From JAVDCA01 sp036491235 (GTDB lineage Bacteria; Pseudomonadota; Alphaproteobacteria; Rhizobiales; Xanthobacteraceae), in the NCBI GenBank assembly GCA_036491235.1, contig DASXCK010000499.1, forward strand, positions 1 to 16,378: DNA of 16,378 nt, given 5' to 3'. Made by a program: the position numbers and the translations under genes. The notes below the pieces were generated by a model. It saw nothing but the letters and a program-made list of their open reading frames with translations. It searched no databases and had not been told where the DNA came from. This document shows positions 6,204-13,715 of this stretch, piece by piece; within the stretch, counting starts at the first letter, position 1, and each line of letters begins with the position of its first letter.

Positions 6204-6962
6204 TTACAACGCCATCCCGCCGTCGACCAGATGCGCCTGGCCCGTGATGTAGCTCGCTTCGTCCGAGGCGAGAAACAGCGCGAGGTTCGCGACTTCCTGG
6301 GCGGTGCCGAGGCGTCCCATCGGCTGGCGGTCGACAAAGGCCTGGCGCACGTCGGTCTGCGACTTGCCGGATTTCTGCGATGCATCCTCGATGCGGCCGT
6401 CGAGGGAGGGCGACTGGATGGTGCCGGGGCAGATCGCGTTGCAGCGGATGCCCTGACGGATGAAGTCGGCCGCGACCGACTTGGTCAGCCCGATCACGGC
6501 GGCTTTGGTGGCGCCGTAGACGTAGCGGTTGGGCACGCCGCGGATCGATGACACCGCCGAAGACATGTTGACGATCGAGCCGCGCCCCTCTTCGAGCATC
6601 GCGGGCAGGAACGTGTGGATCATGCGATGCATCGCTTTGACGTTGAGGTCGAACGAAAAGTCCCAGTCGGCCTCCGAGCATTGCAGCACGCTGCCGTCGT
6701 GCACGAAGCCCGCGCAATTGACGAGGATGTGCGGCGCGCCGAATTCCTTGCCGACCGATTGCGCCAGCGCCTCGATGGCGGCGGTCGAGCGCACGTCGAG
6801 CTTGACGCTCTGTTTCGCGCCGAGGCCCTTGAGCTTGCTGTCGTCGAGGTCGCTGGCGATGACGGTCGCGCCTTCCGCGATGAAGGCCTCCGCGATGGCG
6901 CGGCCGATGCCCTGTCCGGCGGCGGTGGTGACGGCGATCTTGCCTTTAAGGCGGCTGGTCAT
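6204..6962 (-). CDS. SDR family NAD-dependent dehydrogenase (BDH2 / 2-keto-3-deoxy-L-fuconate dehydrogenase type)
   Basis: A 252-residue classical short-chain dehydrogenase, cytosolic. The cofactor loop TTAAGQGIG is at about residues 12-20, with Asp38 (ASDLD) at the end of strand 2 favouring NAD over NADP, LDV at 55-57, NCAG at 82-85 and Asn107. The catalytic residues are Ser135, Tyr149 and Lys153 (YGATK). The C-terminus is ITGQAHLVDGG-MAL. The TAAGQGIG loop and the RYVYGATKAAVIGLTKSVAAD block are characteristic of the BDH2/DHRS6 branch, which in bacteria includes sugar-acid enzymes such as 2-keto-3-deoxy-L-fuconate 4-dehydrogenase. Placed 125 bases after a sugar-acid dehydratase on the same strand, it probably oxidises the 2-keto-3-deoxy acid made by that enzyme. 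A hydroxybutyrate dehydrogenase role is the main alternative. GGAGTCTTTCCC precedes the ATG. Confidence 0.92.
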   Translation of the reverse strand: MTSRLKGKIAVTTAAGQGIGRAIAEAFIAEGATVIASDLDDSKLKGLGAKQSVKLDVRSTAAIEALAQSVGKEFGAPHILVNCAGFVHDGSVLQCSEADWDFSFDLNVKAMHRMIHTFLPAMLEEGRGSIVNMSSAVSSIRGVPNRYVYGATKAAVIGLTKSVAADFIRQGIRCNAICPGTIQSPSLDGRIEDASQKSGKSQTDVRQAFVDRQPMGRLGTAQEVANLALFLASDEASYITGQAHLVDGGMAL

Positions 6963-6988
6963 GGGAAAGACTCCTCATTTGAGTTCTT

Positions 6989-7077
6989 CGTCATGCCCGG
7001 GCTGGTTCCGGGCATCCACGTCTCGATGTTGTGCACGAGGAAAGACGTGGATGGCCGGGACAAGCCCGGCCATGACG
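6989..7077. repeat. long imperfect palindromic intergenic repeat (rhizobial GTCATGCCCGGG type)
   Basis: The left arm 6989-7023 begins CGTCATGCCCGGGCTGG and the right arm 7043-7077 ends AAGCCCGGCCATGACG. The two 35-base arms pair with only four mismatches around a 19-base loop, and each arm contains its own smaller CCGGG hairpin. This matches a repeat seen many times in Bradyrhizobium and relatives. It sits between the dehydratase and SDR genes, where in RNA it would form a very stable hairpin. It could act on transcript stability or partial termination between the two genes, or be a passive non-autonomous element. Confidence 0.88.
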
Positions 7078-7087
7078 GATGATTGGA

Positions 7088-8887
7088 TTAGTGATTATCC
7101 CGCGGCACGCTCTTCTGCGCGACGCGCTGGTACTTGACGGCGGGGGTGAGCACCATGCCATCGGCGAGCTGCTCGACCATGCCGCGCTGGATTTCCTGCC
7201 AGGGAGTCTGGCTGGCCACGAAGTGAAAGCCGCCTTGCTTGGCGAGCGCGTCGCGCCGGCGTTTGAGCTCCTCCGCCGATATGACGATATCGGCTGTGCT
7301 TTTGTTGAGATCGATGCGGATGCGGTCACCGGTCTGGAGCAATGCGAGGCCGCCGTTCGCGGCCGCTTCCGGCGAGGCATTGAGGATCGAGGGCGAGCCC
7401 GACGTGCCCGACTGGCGGCCGTCGCCGATGCAGGGGAGCGACGTGACACCCCGTTTGATCAGCGCGGCGGGCGGCTGCATGTTGACGACCTCGGCCGAGC
7501 CCGGATAGCCGATCGGTCCGACGCCGCGGATGACCAGGATGGTGTGCTCGTCGATGCCGAGCGCAGGATCCTCGATGCGGTGGTGATAATCCTCGGGGCC
7601 CTCGAACACCACGGCGGGGCCCTCGAAAGCGTTCGGGTTCTTCGGGTCCGAAAGATAGCGGTCGCGGAATTCCTTCGAGATCACGCTCATCTTCATGATG
7701 GCGGAGTCGAACAGGGTGCCGCTGAGCACTTTGAAGCCCGCGTCCTTGACGAGCGGCTGCTCGCACGTGCGGATGACGTCGGCATCGCTCGCCGCCGCCT
7801 TGCGCACGTTCTCGCCCATGGTCTTGCCGTTGATCGTGATGGCGCCGCCGTGGACGAGCTTGTGCTTGAGCAGCTCGTGCATGACGGCCGGCAGGCCGCC
7901 GGCGCGGAAGTAGTCTTCGCCGAGATATTTGCCGGCCGGCTGCATGTTGACGAGTAGCGGGACCGTGAGCCCGAGCTTCTCCCAGTCCTGCATCGTCAAG
8001 GCCACGCCGATGTGGCGGGCGATCGCATTGATGTGGATCGGTGCGTTGGTCGAGCCGCCGATCGCCGAGTTGGCCACGATCGCGTTCTCGAACGCCTTGC
8101 GGGTGAGGATGTCGGAGGGCTTGAGGTCCTCGTTGACGATCTCGACCGCGCGCACGCCGGTCTCGTAGGCGATCTGGCCGCGCTCGCGATAGGGCGCCGG
8201 AATCGCGGCACAACCGGGTAGCGACATGCCGAGCGCTTCCGCGAGCGCGTTCATGGTCGACGCGGTACCCATGGTGTTGCAGTGGCCGGTCGAGGGCGCG
8301 GTCGCGGCCGCGATGTCGAGGAACTCGTCGGCCGTCATGCGTCCCGCCGCCATCTCCTGTCGCGCGTGCCAGATCGCGGTACCGGAGCCGGCGCGCTCGC
8401 CCTTCCACCAGCCGTTGAGCATGGGGCCGACCGACAGCACGATCGCCGGGATGTTCACGGTCGCAGCCGCCATGAGGCACGCCGGCGTGGTCTTGTCGCA
8501 GCCGGTGGTGAGCACGACGCCGTCGAGCGGATAGCCGAACAGCACCTCGACGAGGCTCAGATAGGCTAGGTTACGGTCGAGTGCCGCGGTCGGCCGCTTG
8601 CCGGTCTCCTGGATCGGGTGGCACGGGAACTCGAGCGCGACGCCGCCCGCCGAACGGATGCCTTCGCGCACGCGGTGGGCCAGCTCCAGGTGGTGTCGAT
8701 TGCAGGGCGAGAGATCGGAGCCCGTCTGGGCTATGCCGATGATCGGCTTGCCGGACCGCAGTTCCCCCGGCGTCAGCCCGAAGTTGAGATAGCGCTCGAG
8801 ATAAAGCGCCGTCATGCCTGGATTGTCTGGGTTATCGAACCAAAGTTTCGAACGCAGCCCGCGAGCGGTGGCGGATTTCCCGGTCAT
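7088..8887 (-). CDS. sugar-acid dehydratase, IlvD/Edd family (D-xylonate/L-arabonate dehydratase type)
   Basis: A 599-residue iron-sulfur dehydratase (PF00920) that removes water from an aldonic acid to give a 2-keto-3-deoxy acid. The three cluster cysteines are Cys62 (SDLSPCNR), Cys130 (TTGCDKTTP) and Cys203 (STGHCNTMGTAS), the arrangement of [2Fe-2S] or [4Fe-4S] members. The C-terminal domain has GPIGYPGSAEVVNMQPP and CIGDGRQSGTSGSPSILN, which holds the conserved serine region. The PNEK-less start RGLRSKLWFDNPDNPGMTA, the length, and the AVKYQRVA...RDNH ending place it with sugar-acid dehydratases such as Caulobacter XylD and rhizobial arabonate dehydratase, rather than biosynthetic IlvD. 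The exact sugar acid is not decidable by eye. ATG 8887 has only a weak ribosome site. It probably forms a unit with the downstream SDR; an inverted repeat upstream is a candidate operator. Confidence 0.93.
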   Translation of the reverse strand: MTGKSATARGLRSKLWFDNPDNPGMTALYLERYLNFGLTPGELRSGKPIIGIAQTGSDLSPCNRHHLELAHRVREGIRSAGGVALEFPCHPIQETGKRPTAALDRNLAYLSLVEVLFGYPLDGVVLTTGCDKTTPACLMAAATVNIPAIVLSVGPMLNGWWKGERAGSGTAIWHARQEMAAGRMTADEFLDIAAATAPSTGHCNTMGTASTMNALAEALGMSLPGCAAIPAPYRERGQIAYETGVRAVEIVNEDLKPSDILTRKAFENAIVANSAIGGSTNAPIHINAIARHIGVALTMQDWEKLGLTVPLLVNMQPAGKYLGEDYFRAGGLPAVMHELLKHKLVHGGAITINGKTMGENVRKAAASDADVIRTCEQPLVKDAGFKVLSGTLFDSAIMKMSVISKEFRDRYLSDPKNPNAFEGPAVVFEGPEDYHHRIEDPALGIDEHTILVIRGVGPIGYPGSAEVVNMQPPAALIKRGVTSLPCIGDGRQSGTSGSPSILNASPEAAANGGLALLQTGDRIRIDLNKSTADIVISAEELKRRRDALAKQGGFHFVASQTPWQEIQRGMVEQLADGMVLTPAVKYQRVAQKSVPRDNH

Positions 8888-9226
8888 GTGGATGTCCGAT
8901 GGTCGGATGTGGCGCGAGGATCGCTAGCCCCCAATTCTAGCGCCCTAAATCTAGAACAAAACGGCCATTCGCCGGTTCCGCGGACCTTTGGGTTGCTGCT
9001 GTTGGCCCCTGCGCAGAGCGCATCGATCTGTTGAAAATCAATGAGTTCCGGGGCGAAACTCGCACTTTGGTGCGGCGCAGTTCTGGAAGCCGTCGCACGT
9101 CTCCACCCTGACCGCGCTCACTCTTTGTTGAGCGACGCGCATAGGTGCGGCGTCGCGCCGTCGCGCCGACCGAAGACGCAGTTGAAAAAGGCGAGGGCGT
9201 CAAAGATACTTTCCAAGGGTCGCCGC
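8888..9226. other. divergent intergenic region between dehydratase and monooxygenase
   Basis: Carries the promoters of both genes. Features seen: TCCGA-TGG-TCGGA close to the dehydratase start, the TTCTAG-N10-CTAGAA repeat at 8935-8956, and a GCTCA/TGAGC inverted repeat at 9116-9133 within the leader of the monooxygenase. A plus-strand open frame continues upstream of 9227 to 9041 in frame with the monooxygenase, but it looks non-coding (no FAD-domain homology, no ribosome site). Confidence 0.45.
8935..8956. promoter_or_regulatory. candidate operator, inverted repeat TTCTAG-N10-CTAGAA
   Basis: Perfect six-base arms around the spacer CGCCCTAAAT, 48-69 bases upstream of the dehydratase start codon. 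Half-site spacing of 16 bases centre to centre suits a dimeric regulator, for example of the GntR, LacI or IclR kind, which often control sugar-acid genes. No such regulator is in the window. Confidence 0.4.
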
Positions 9227-10909
9227 ATGCCGCAATCCCTCACGCCCTCACGTCACACGGAAGCGCAGGTCGAGGTTGACGTCGCGATCGTCGGCGCCGG
9301 ACCGGTCGGCCTCACGCTCGCGCTCGACCTCGCGTGGCGCGGCATTGACGTCGTGGTCGCCGAGACCCGTCACGCGCACGAGCCACCGAGCGTCAAATGC
9401 GGGCAGATCTCGGCTCGCTCAATGGAGATTTTCCGTCGGCTCGGCCTCTCCGACACGCTGCGGGAGCTCGGCCTGCCCGCCGATTTTCCCAACGACATCG
9501 TCTCGCGCACCACTACGACCGGGATCGAGCTCACGCGAGTCCCGCTTCCGTCGCGCGGCGCGCGGCGGAGGCCCGACGCGGTCGGCGCCGACACTTGGTG
9601 GCCGACGCCCGAGCACGCGCACCGGGTCAACCAAATCTTCTTCGAACCCGTCCTCTCGGCGCACGCGGCTTCGCATCCGCGCATTCGTCTCATCAACCGC
9701 ACGATGGTCGAGGAATTTGCCCAGAACGGCGACGGCGCCACCGCGATGGCGCTCAATCTCGACAACGACACGCGCGTGCAAATCTCGGCGCGCTACCTGG
9801 TCGGCTGCGACGGCGCCCGCTCGATGGTGCGCAAGGGCATCGGCGCGACGCTCGATGGCACGCCCGTGATCCAGCGCGTGCAGTCGACCCGCATCCGTGC
9901 GCCCGACCTGCTCGGCCGCATGAGCGGCAAGCCCGCCTGGCTCAACTACTCGCTCAATCCGCGCCGCTGCGGCGCGCTGCTCGCGATCGACGGCAAGGAG
10001 CAATGGCTGATCCACAATTTCCTTTATCGTGATGAGGCCGATTTCGAGACCGTAGATCGCGACTGGGCGATCCGCGCGATCCTCGGGGTTGGGCCCGAGT
10101 TTCACTATGAGGTCATCTCCAAGGAGGACTGGATCGGCCGCCGCCTGGTCGCCGACAAGTTCCACGAGGGCCGCGTCCTTATCTGCGGTGACGCGGCCCA
10201 TCTGTGGATCCCGCATGGCGGCTACGGGATGAATGCCGGCATCGCCGATGCGGCGGATCTCGCCTGGATGCTCGCCGCGACGCTGCGCGGCTGGGCACCG
10301 CCCGCGATCCTTGCCGCCTATGACGCCGAGCGGCGGCCGATCACGGACCAGGCCTCGCGCATCATCGCCGAACTCGCCCAACGCATCATCACGCAGCGGC
10401 GCGGGATCACGGCGGAGATCGAGGCCGAAGGACCCGCCGGCGATGCCGTCCGTGCGCGCTTCGGCGAGGAGGCGCATGCGCTCGACGTCGAGCAGCAGTG
10501 CTGCGGCGGGCTCAACTTCGGCTACTTCTATGCGAACTCGCCGATCATCGCCTATGACGGGGAGCCTGCGCCTGCCTACACGATGCACAAGTTCACCCCG
10601 TCGACCGTTCCGGGATGCCGCGCGCCGCATTTCTGGTTCGACGGTCGGCGCTCGCTCTACGACGCGCTCGGGCCGGATTTCTCGCTGATCCGAACCGATC
10701 CGGCCGCACCGGCCGCGGGGCTCATCGCGGCCGCCGAAAAGCGTGGCGTGCCGCTGCGGCTCATCGACGTCGATCCGGCGGCGGCGCAGCCGCTCTACGG
10801 TCATAAGCTCGTGCTGGTGCGACCCGACCAGCATGTGGCCTGGCGCGGCGACGCGCCACCGCCCGATGCATTGGCGTTGATCGACCTGGTGCGTGGCGCC
10901 GCCGCCTGA
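9227..10909 (+). CDS. FAD-dependent aromatic-type monooxygenase (PHBH fold, MhpA-like)
   Basis: A 560-residue cytosolic flavoprotein hydroxylase expected to use NAD(P)H and O2. The order is the FAD-binding GAGPVG (about 23-28) in VAIVGAGPVGLTLALDLAWRG, the YLVGCDGARS loop with Asp-Gly at 195-196 (contacts FAD and NAD(P)H), the GRVLICGDAAHLWIPHGGYG motif with GDAAH at 321-325, and a C-terminal thioredoxin-like domain (about 470-560) ending KLVLVRPDQHVAWRG. This layout is shared by phenol hydroxylase and 3-(3-hydroxyphenyl)propionate hydroxylase (MhpA) groups; the substrate is not predictable. AAGGG at 9215-9219 precedes ATG 9227, and the conserved fold starts just after it, so I reject the start at 9041. 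It is followed after 130 bases by a TctC-type binding protein on the same strand, which may supply its substrate. Confidence 0.93.
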   Translation: MPQSLTPSRHTEAQVEVDVAIVGAGPVGLTLALDLAWRGIDVVVAETRHAHEPPSVKCGQISARSMEIFRRLGLSDTLRELGLPADFPNDIVSRTTTTGIELTRVPLPSRGARRRPDAVGADTWWPTPEHAHRVNQIFFEPVLSAHAASHPRIRLINRTMVEEFAQNGDGATAMALNLDNDTRVQISARYLVGCDGARSMVRKGIGATLDGTPVIQRVQSTRIRAPDLLGRMSGKPAWLNYSLNPRRCGALLAIDGKEQWLIHNFLYRDEADFETVDRDWAIRAILGVGPEFHYEVISKEDWIGRRLVADKFHEGRVLICGDAAHLWIPHGGYGMNAGIADAADLAWMLAATLRGWAPPAILAAYDAERRPITDQASRIIAELAQRIITQRRGITAEIEAEGPAGDAVRARFGEEAHALDVEQQCCGGLNFGYFYANSPIIAYDGEPAPAYTMHKFTPSTVPGCRAPHFWFDGRRSLYDALGPDFSLIRTDPAAPAAGLIAAAEKRGVPLRLIDVDPAAAQPLYGHKLVLVRPDQHVAWRGDAPPPDALALIDLVRGAAA

Positions 10910-11039
10910 ACGGCACCGCGTCGGCATTATGTTGCGATGCTGCTCGGTTGCCCGCCGCGCTCGTGTTTGCCACATTCCAGCGCACTTTCGGCGACTTGCC
11001 ACGCGTGTCGTGCCACGCGGATTGCGTAGGAGAAACGAC

Positions 11040-12023
11040 ATGACGGGATGGCGGTCGGCGGCGACGGCGTTGGCGGCGCTGGCGATGCTCGCAAGCGGGA
11101 ACCTCGCGCGCGCGGCCGGTGACGATTACCCGTCGCGGCCCGTCACGCTGGTCGTGACGTTTCCGCCCGGTGGCGGCAATGACGCCATGGCGCGGCTGAT
11201 CGCCGCCAAGATGAGCGTGGCGCTCGGACGACAGTTCGTCGTGGAGAACCGCTCGGGCGCCGGCGGTAGCCTCGGCACGCGCGCGGTCGCCAAGGCAGCT
11301 CCCGACGGCTACACGCTGCTGCTCGGCTTCAGCGGGACGCTGGCGATCAATCCGAGCCTCTACAAGGGTGTCGGCTACGACCCGCAAAAGGACTTCGTGC
11401 CGATCGGCCTGATCGCCTCGACGCCCTCGGTGCTGGTGGCCAATCCGGCGTTCCCGGCCAAGACGTTGCCGGAGCTGATCGCCTATGCGCGCCAACATCC
11501 CGGTGAAGTCAATTACGCATCGTCGGGCGTCGGCACGGTGGTTCATGTCTCGATGGAGATGTTCGCCAGCATGGCGGGCATCAAGATCCGTCACATTCCT
11601 TACAAGGGCACGGGACCGGCCGTGACGGATCTCCTCGGCAATCAGGTGTCGCTGATGATGCCGCCGCTCCAGCCGGTGATCGGTCAAATCACCAGCGCGC
11701 AACTTCGCGCGATCGGAATGGCCAGCCCCGCGCGCACGTCGCTGCTGCCGAACCTGCCGACGATCGCCGAGTCCGGCGTGCCGGGCTATACGGCATCGAT
11801 GCGGTACGGCTTGCTGGCGCCCGCCGGCACGCCCGCCGCAGTCGTCGCGAAGCTCAACACGGCGCTCAATGCCGCCCTCGCGTTCGACGAGGTCAGGACC
11901 CGGCTCGCTGCCGAAGGCGCCGAGCCGTTGCGGTCGACCCCGGACGAATACCGCGCCGACCTCCGCCGCGACGAGGATTACTGGGCGCCGGTGGTGAAGA
12001 AGCTCGGCCTGCAGATGGAGTAG
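11040..12023 (+). CDS. tripartite tricarboxylate transporter (TctC/Bug) periplasmic binding protein
   Basis: A 327-residue exported solute-binding protein of the Bug family (PF03401). The signal peptide spans residues 1-26 (ATALAALAMLASGNLARA). The mature domain has the family signatures YPSRPVTLVVTFPPGGGNDA (about 30-48), VVENRSGAGGSLGTRAVAKA, APDGYTLL, and HIPYKGTGPAVTDLLGNQV in the second lobe. Bug proteins bind carboxylates and other small organic anions between two lobes. No TctA/TctB membrane genes are in the window, so this is an orphan binding protein, as is common in this family; its membrane partners may be elsewhere. AGGAGA at 11028-11033 sets the start; the frame is open upstream to 10893 without coding character. 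Position after the monooxygenase suggests an aromatic or related acid ligand (inference). Confidence 0.94.
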   Translation: MTGWRSAATALAALAMLASGNLARAAGDDYPSRPVTLVVTFPPGGGNDAMARLIAAKMSVALGRQFVVENRSGAGGSLGTRAVAKAAPDGYTLLLGFSGTLAINPSLYKGVGYDPQKDFVPIGLIASTPSVLVANPAFPAKTLPELIAYARQHPGEVNYASSGVGTVVHVSMEMFASMAGIKIRHIPYKGTGPAVTDLLGNQVSLMMPPLQPVIGQITSAQLRAIGMASPARTSLLPNLPTIAESGVPGYTASMRYGLLAPAGTPAAVVAKLNTALNAALAFDEVRTRLAAEGAEPLRSTPDEYRADLRRDEDYWAPVVKKLGLQME

Positions 12024-12050
12024 CGCAAATAAAGGCCTCCAGCGCCGCGC

Positions 12051-13025
12051 TCAATCCATCGTCAGCACGATCTTCCCGAAATGCGCGTTCGCCCGCATCA
12101 TCGCGAGCGCGTCGGCGGCCTTGTCGAGCGGGAAGGTCTTGTCGATCGGCATGGTGAGCTTGCCGGCCTCGAGCGCAGGCCACAGATCCGCGCGCATCAG
12201 GCGCACGATCTCGCGCACCTCTTCCGGCGAGCGGGTGCGGAACGTGACGCCGATATAGTCGATCCGCTTCAAGGCATGCAGGTCGAAGTCGAACTCGCCC
12301 TTCATGCCGCCGAGCCGGCCGACATTGACGATGCGGCCGAGCACCTTGCAGGCCGCGAGGTTCTGGTTGGCGACGCTCGCCGAGACCTGGTCGACGATCA
12401 GGTCGACGCCCTTGCCGTCCGTCGCCTTCTTGACCTCGTCTGGCCATTTCGGATTGCCCGAATCGAGCGCGAGGTCGCATCCGTACTCCTTGAGTCGGGC
12501 GCGGCGCGCCGGGTTGGTCGAGGTGCCGATGACGAGCGCGGCGCCCATGACCTTGCCGATCTGCATTCCCATGAGGCCGACGCCTGTGCTCGCGCCTTGG
12601 ATCAGCAGGGCCTCGCCGCGCTTGAGGCGGCCGGCGGTGACGACCGCGTTGTGCATCGTCTGCAGCGCGACCGGAAAGCACGCGGCCTGCGCGAAGGTCA
12701 TGTTGTTGGCCGGGATCTTGTGCACCCGGCCCGCGTCGGTGACTGTGTACTCGGCGTAGCCGCCGGGCGCCGAGGCCATCACGCGGTCGCCCGCCTTGAC
12801 CACCTTGACCTCGCTGCCCACCGCCTCGACCTCGCCGGCGCATTCGAGTCCAAGCCGGGCGCCGACGCCGCCGACCGCGCCGTGCTGGTGGCCCTGCGCG
12901 ACCAGAAGGTCGGCGCGGTTGAGGCTCGACGCGCGGATGCGGATCAGCACCTCGTTCGGCTTCGGGGTGGGTTTCTCGACGTCGCGGACTTCGACGCCGT
13001 GTTCACCGACGACTGCGGCTTTCAT
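12051..13025 (-). CDS. zinc-independent MDR oxidoreductase (NADPH:quinone oxidoreductase type)
   Basis: A 324-residue medium-chain dehydrogenase/reductase. It has an N-terminal GroES-like domain (VLIRIRASSLNRADLLVAQG at about 26-45, then LGLECAGEVEAVGSEV) and a Rossmann domain with GASTGVGLMGMQIGK (about 144-158), carrying the quinone-oxidoreductase-type GxxxGVG loop. No structural-zinc cysteine cluster is present, consistent with QOR/PIG3-type enzymes that reduce quinones or enoyl compounds with NADPH. The VGRLGG and KRIDYIGVTFRTRS segments are typical of PIG3-like members. The start codon ATG 13025 follows GGAGTAGCCC. It is divergent from the MaoC-type hydratase (201 bases between starts), which fits joint control in fatty-acid or detoxification metabolism. 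It is convergent with the TctC gene (27 bases between stops) with no obvious terminator between. Confidence 0.93.
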   Translation of the reverse strand: MKAAVVGEHGVEVRDVEKPTPKPNEVLIRIRASSLNRADLLVAQGHQHGAVGGVGARLGLECAGEVEAVGSEVKVVKAGDRVMASAPGGYAEYTVTDAGRVHKIPANNMTFAQAACFPVALQTMHNAVVTAGRLKRGEALLIQGASTGVGLMGMQIGKVMGAALVIGTSTNPARRARLKEYGCDLALDSGNPKWPDEVKKATDGKGVDLIVDQVSASVANQNLAACKVLGRIVNVGRLGGMKGEFDFDLHALKRIDYIGVTFRTRSPEEVREIVRLMRADLWPALEAGKLTMPIDKTFPLDKAADALAMMRANAHFGKIVLTMD

Positions 13026-13070
13026 GGGCTACTCCAATGCGGGGGAGGCAGGATTTGTCGAGGCAATCTA

Positions 13071-13131
13071 GCGCATGTGCCGGCGCACTGGATACCGGTT
13101 CGCCGGGAAGAACATGCTGGCGCATGTGCCG
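13071..13131. promoter_or_regulatory. two copies of GCGCATGTGCCG in the divergent promoter region
   Basis: Exact 12-base direct repeats at 13071-13082 and 13120-13131. The core GCGCATGTGC is a near-perfect palindrome (one mismatched pair), centred on CATG. Placed between the MDR and MaoC genes they could be paired operator sites for a dimeric regulator, but no regulator gene is adjacent. Confidence 0.4.
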
Positions 13132-13226
13132 AGGGAAAAAGGAATGCTTCACCGCATTGAGCGCCGGCAAAATGCGGGATATTCCCTGCGGAGGGCGCGC
13201 ATCGCTCGCGCGGACGAGGGGGCCCC

Positions 13227-13685
13227 ATGATTCTGCCGCTGCGCATTCTCTATTTCGAGGATCTATCGGTCGGCATGACCGAGACGTTGTCGAAAAAGAT
13301 CTCGTCGGACGACGTGGTCGGCTTCGCGACCCTCACGGGCGACCGCAACCCGATCCATCTGTCCGAGCACTTCGCCGCCAAGACCGCCTTCGGTAGCCGG
13401 ATCGCGCACGGCCTCTATACGGCGGGGCTGATTTCCGCCGTGCTCGGCACGCGGCTGCCGGGGCCGGGCGCGATCTACGTCTCGCAGACGCTGAACTTCC
13501 ACGCGCCGGTGCGCATCGGCGACACGGTCGACGTGACGGTGACGGTGGCCGAGCTAATTGCGGAGCGGCGGCGGGCGCGGCTCGCCTGCACGTGCCGCGT
13601 GGGCGCCGAGGTCGTGCTCGACGGCGAGGCGCTCGTGAAGGTGCCGTCGGCCGCGAAATCGAAGCGGCCGCTGCCGCGAGTATGA
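13227..13685 (+). CDS. MaoC-family (R)-specific enoyl-CoA hydratase (PhaJ-like)
   Basis: A 152-residue single hot-dog-fold protein of the MaoC dehydratase family (PF01575). Such enzymes hydrate 2-enoyl-CoA to (R)-3-hydroxyacyl-CoA, linking beta-oxidation to polyhydroxyalkanoate or other pathways. The catalytic Asp-Asn-His unit is visible as FATLTGDRNPIHLSEHFA, with Asp39 and His44 spaced as in PhaJ (Asp31/His36 of the Aeromonas enzyme). IAHGLYTAGLISAVLGTRLPGPG follows and is the oxyanion and hot-dog helix region. GAGGGGG precedes ATG 13227. It is divergent from the MDR oxidoreductase and convergent with the cysteine-rich gene (30 bases between stops). The CoA substrate is unknown; no PHA synthase is in the window. 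Confidence 0.93.
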   Translation: MILPLRILYFEDLSVGMTETLSKKISSDDVVGFATLTGDRNPIHLSEHFAAKTAFGSRIAHGLYTAGLISAVLGTRLPGPGAIYVSQTLNFHAPVRIGDTVDVTVTVAELIAERRRARLACTCRVGAEVVLDGEALVKVPSAAKSKRPLPRV

Positions 13686-13696
13686 CGTGCCCCGCT

Positions 13697-13714
13697 CGGC
13701 GCCGGTACGCGCCG
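13697..13714. terminator. small hairpin between convergent genes
   Basis: CGGCGC, loop CGGTAC, GCGCCG: a perfect six-pair stem in the 30-base gap between the MaoC and cysteine-rich genes. It has no T-tract on either strand, so its action as a bidirectional terminator is only a suggestion from position. Confidence 0.3.
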
Positions 13715-13715
13715 T

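Noticed and set aside
7326..8480. 384-codon minus-strand frame inside the dehydratase
   Set aside because: Same strand, other frame; Arg/His-rich sequence without motifs, while the 599-residue dehydratase frame has all three cluster cysteines.
9419..11041. 540-codon minus-strand open frame
   Set aside because: Lies antisense to the monooxygenase; the translation is Arg/Asp/His-rich with no domain. Typical shadow of a high-G+C gene.
10761..11702. 313-codon minus-strand open frame over the TctC gene
   Set aside because: Arg/His-rich composition, crosses the monooxygenase end and the TctC signal peptide, no motif; shadow.
12081..13160. 359-codon plus-strand open frame over the MDR gene
   Set aside because: Antisense to a gene with clear GroES-like and Rossmann motifs; no ribosome site and no recognisable domain.
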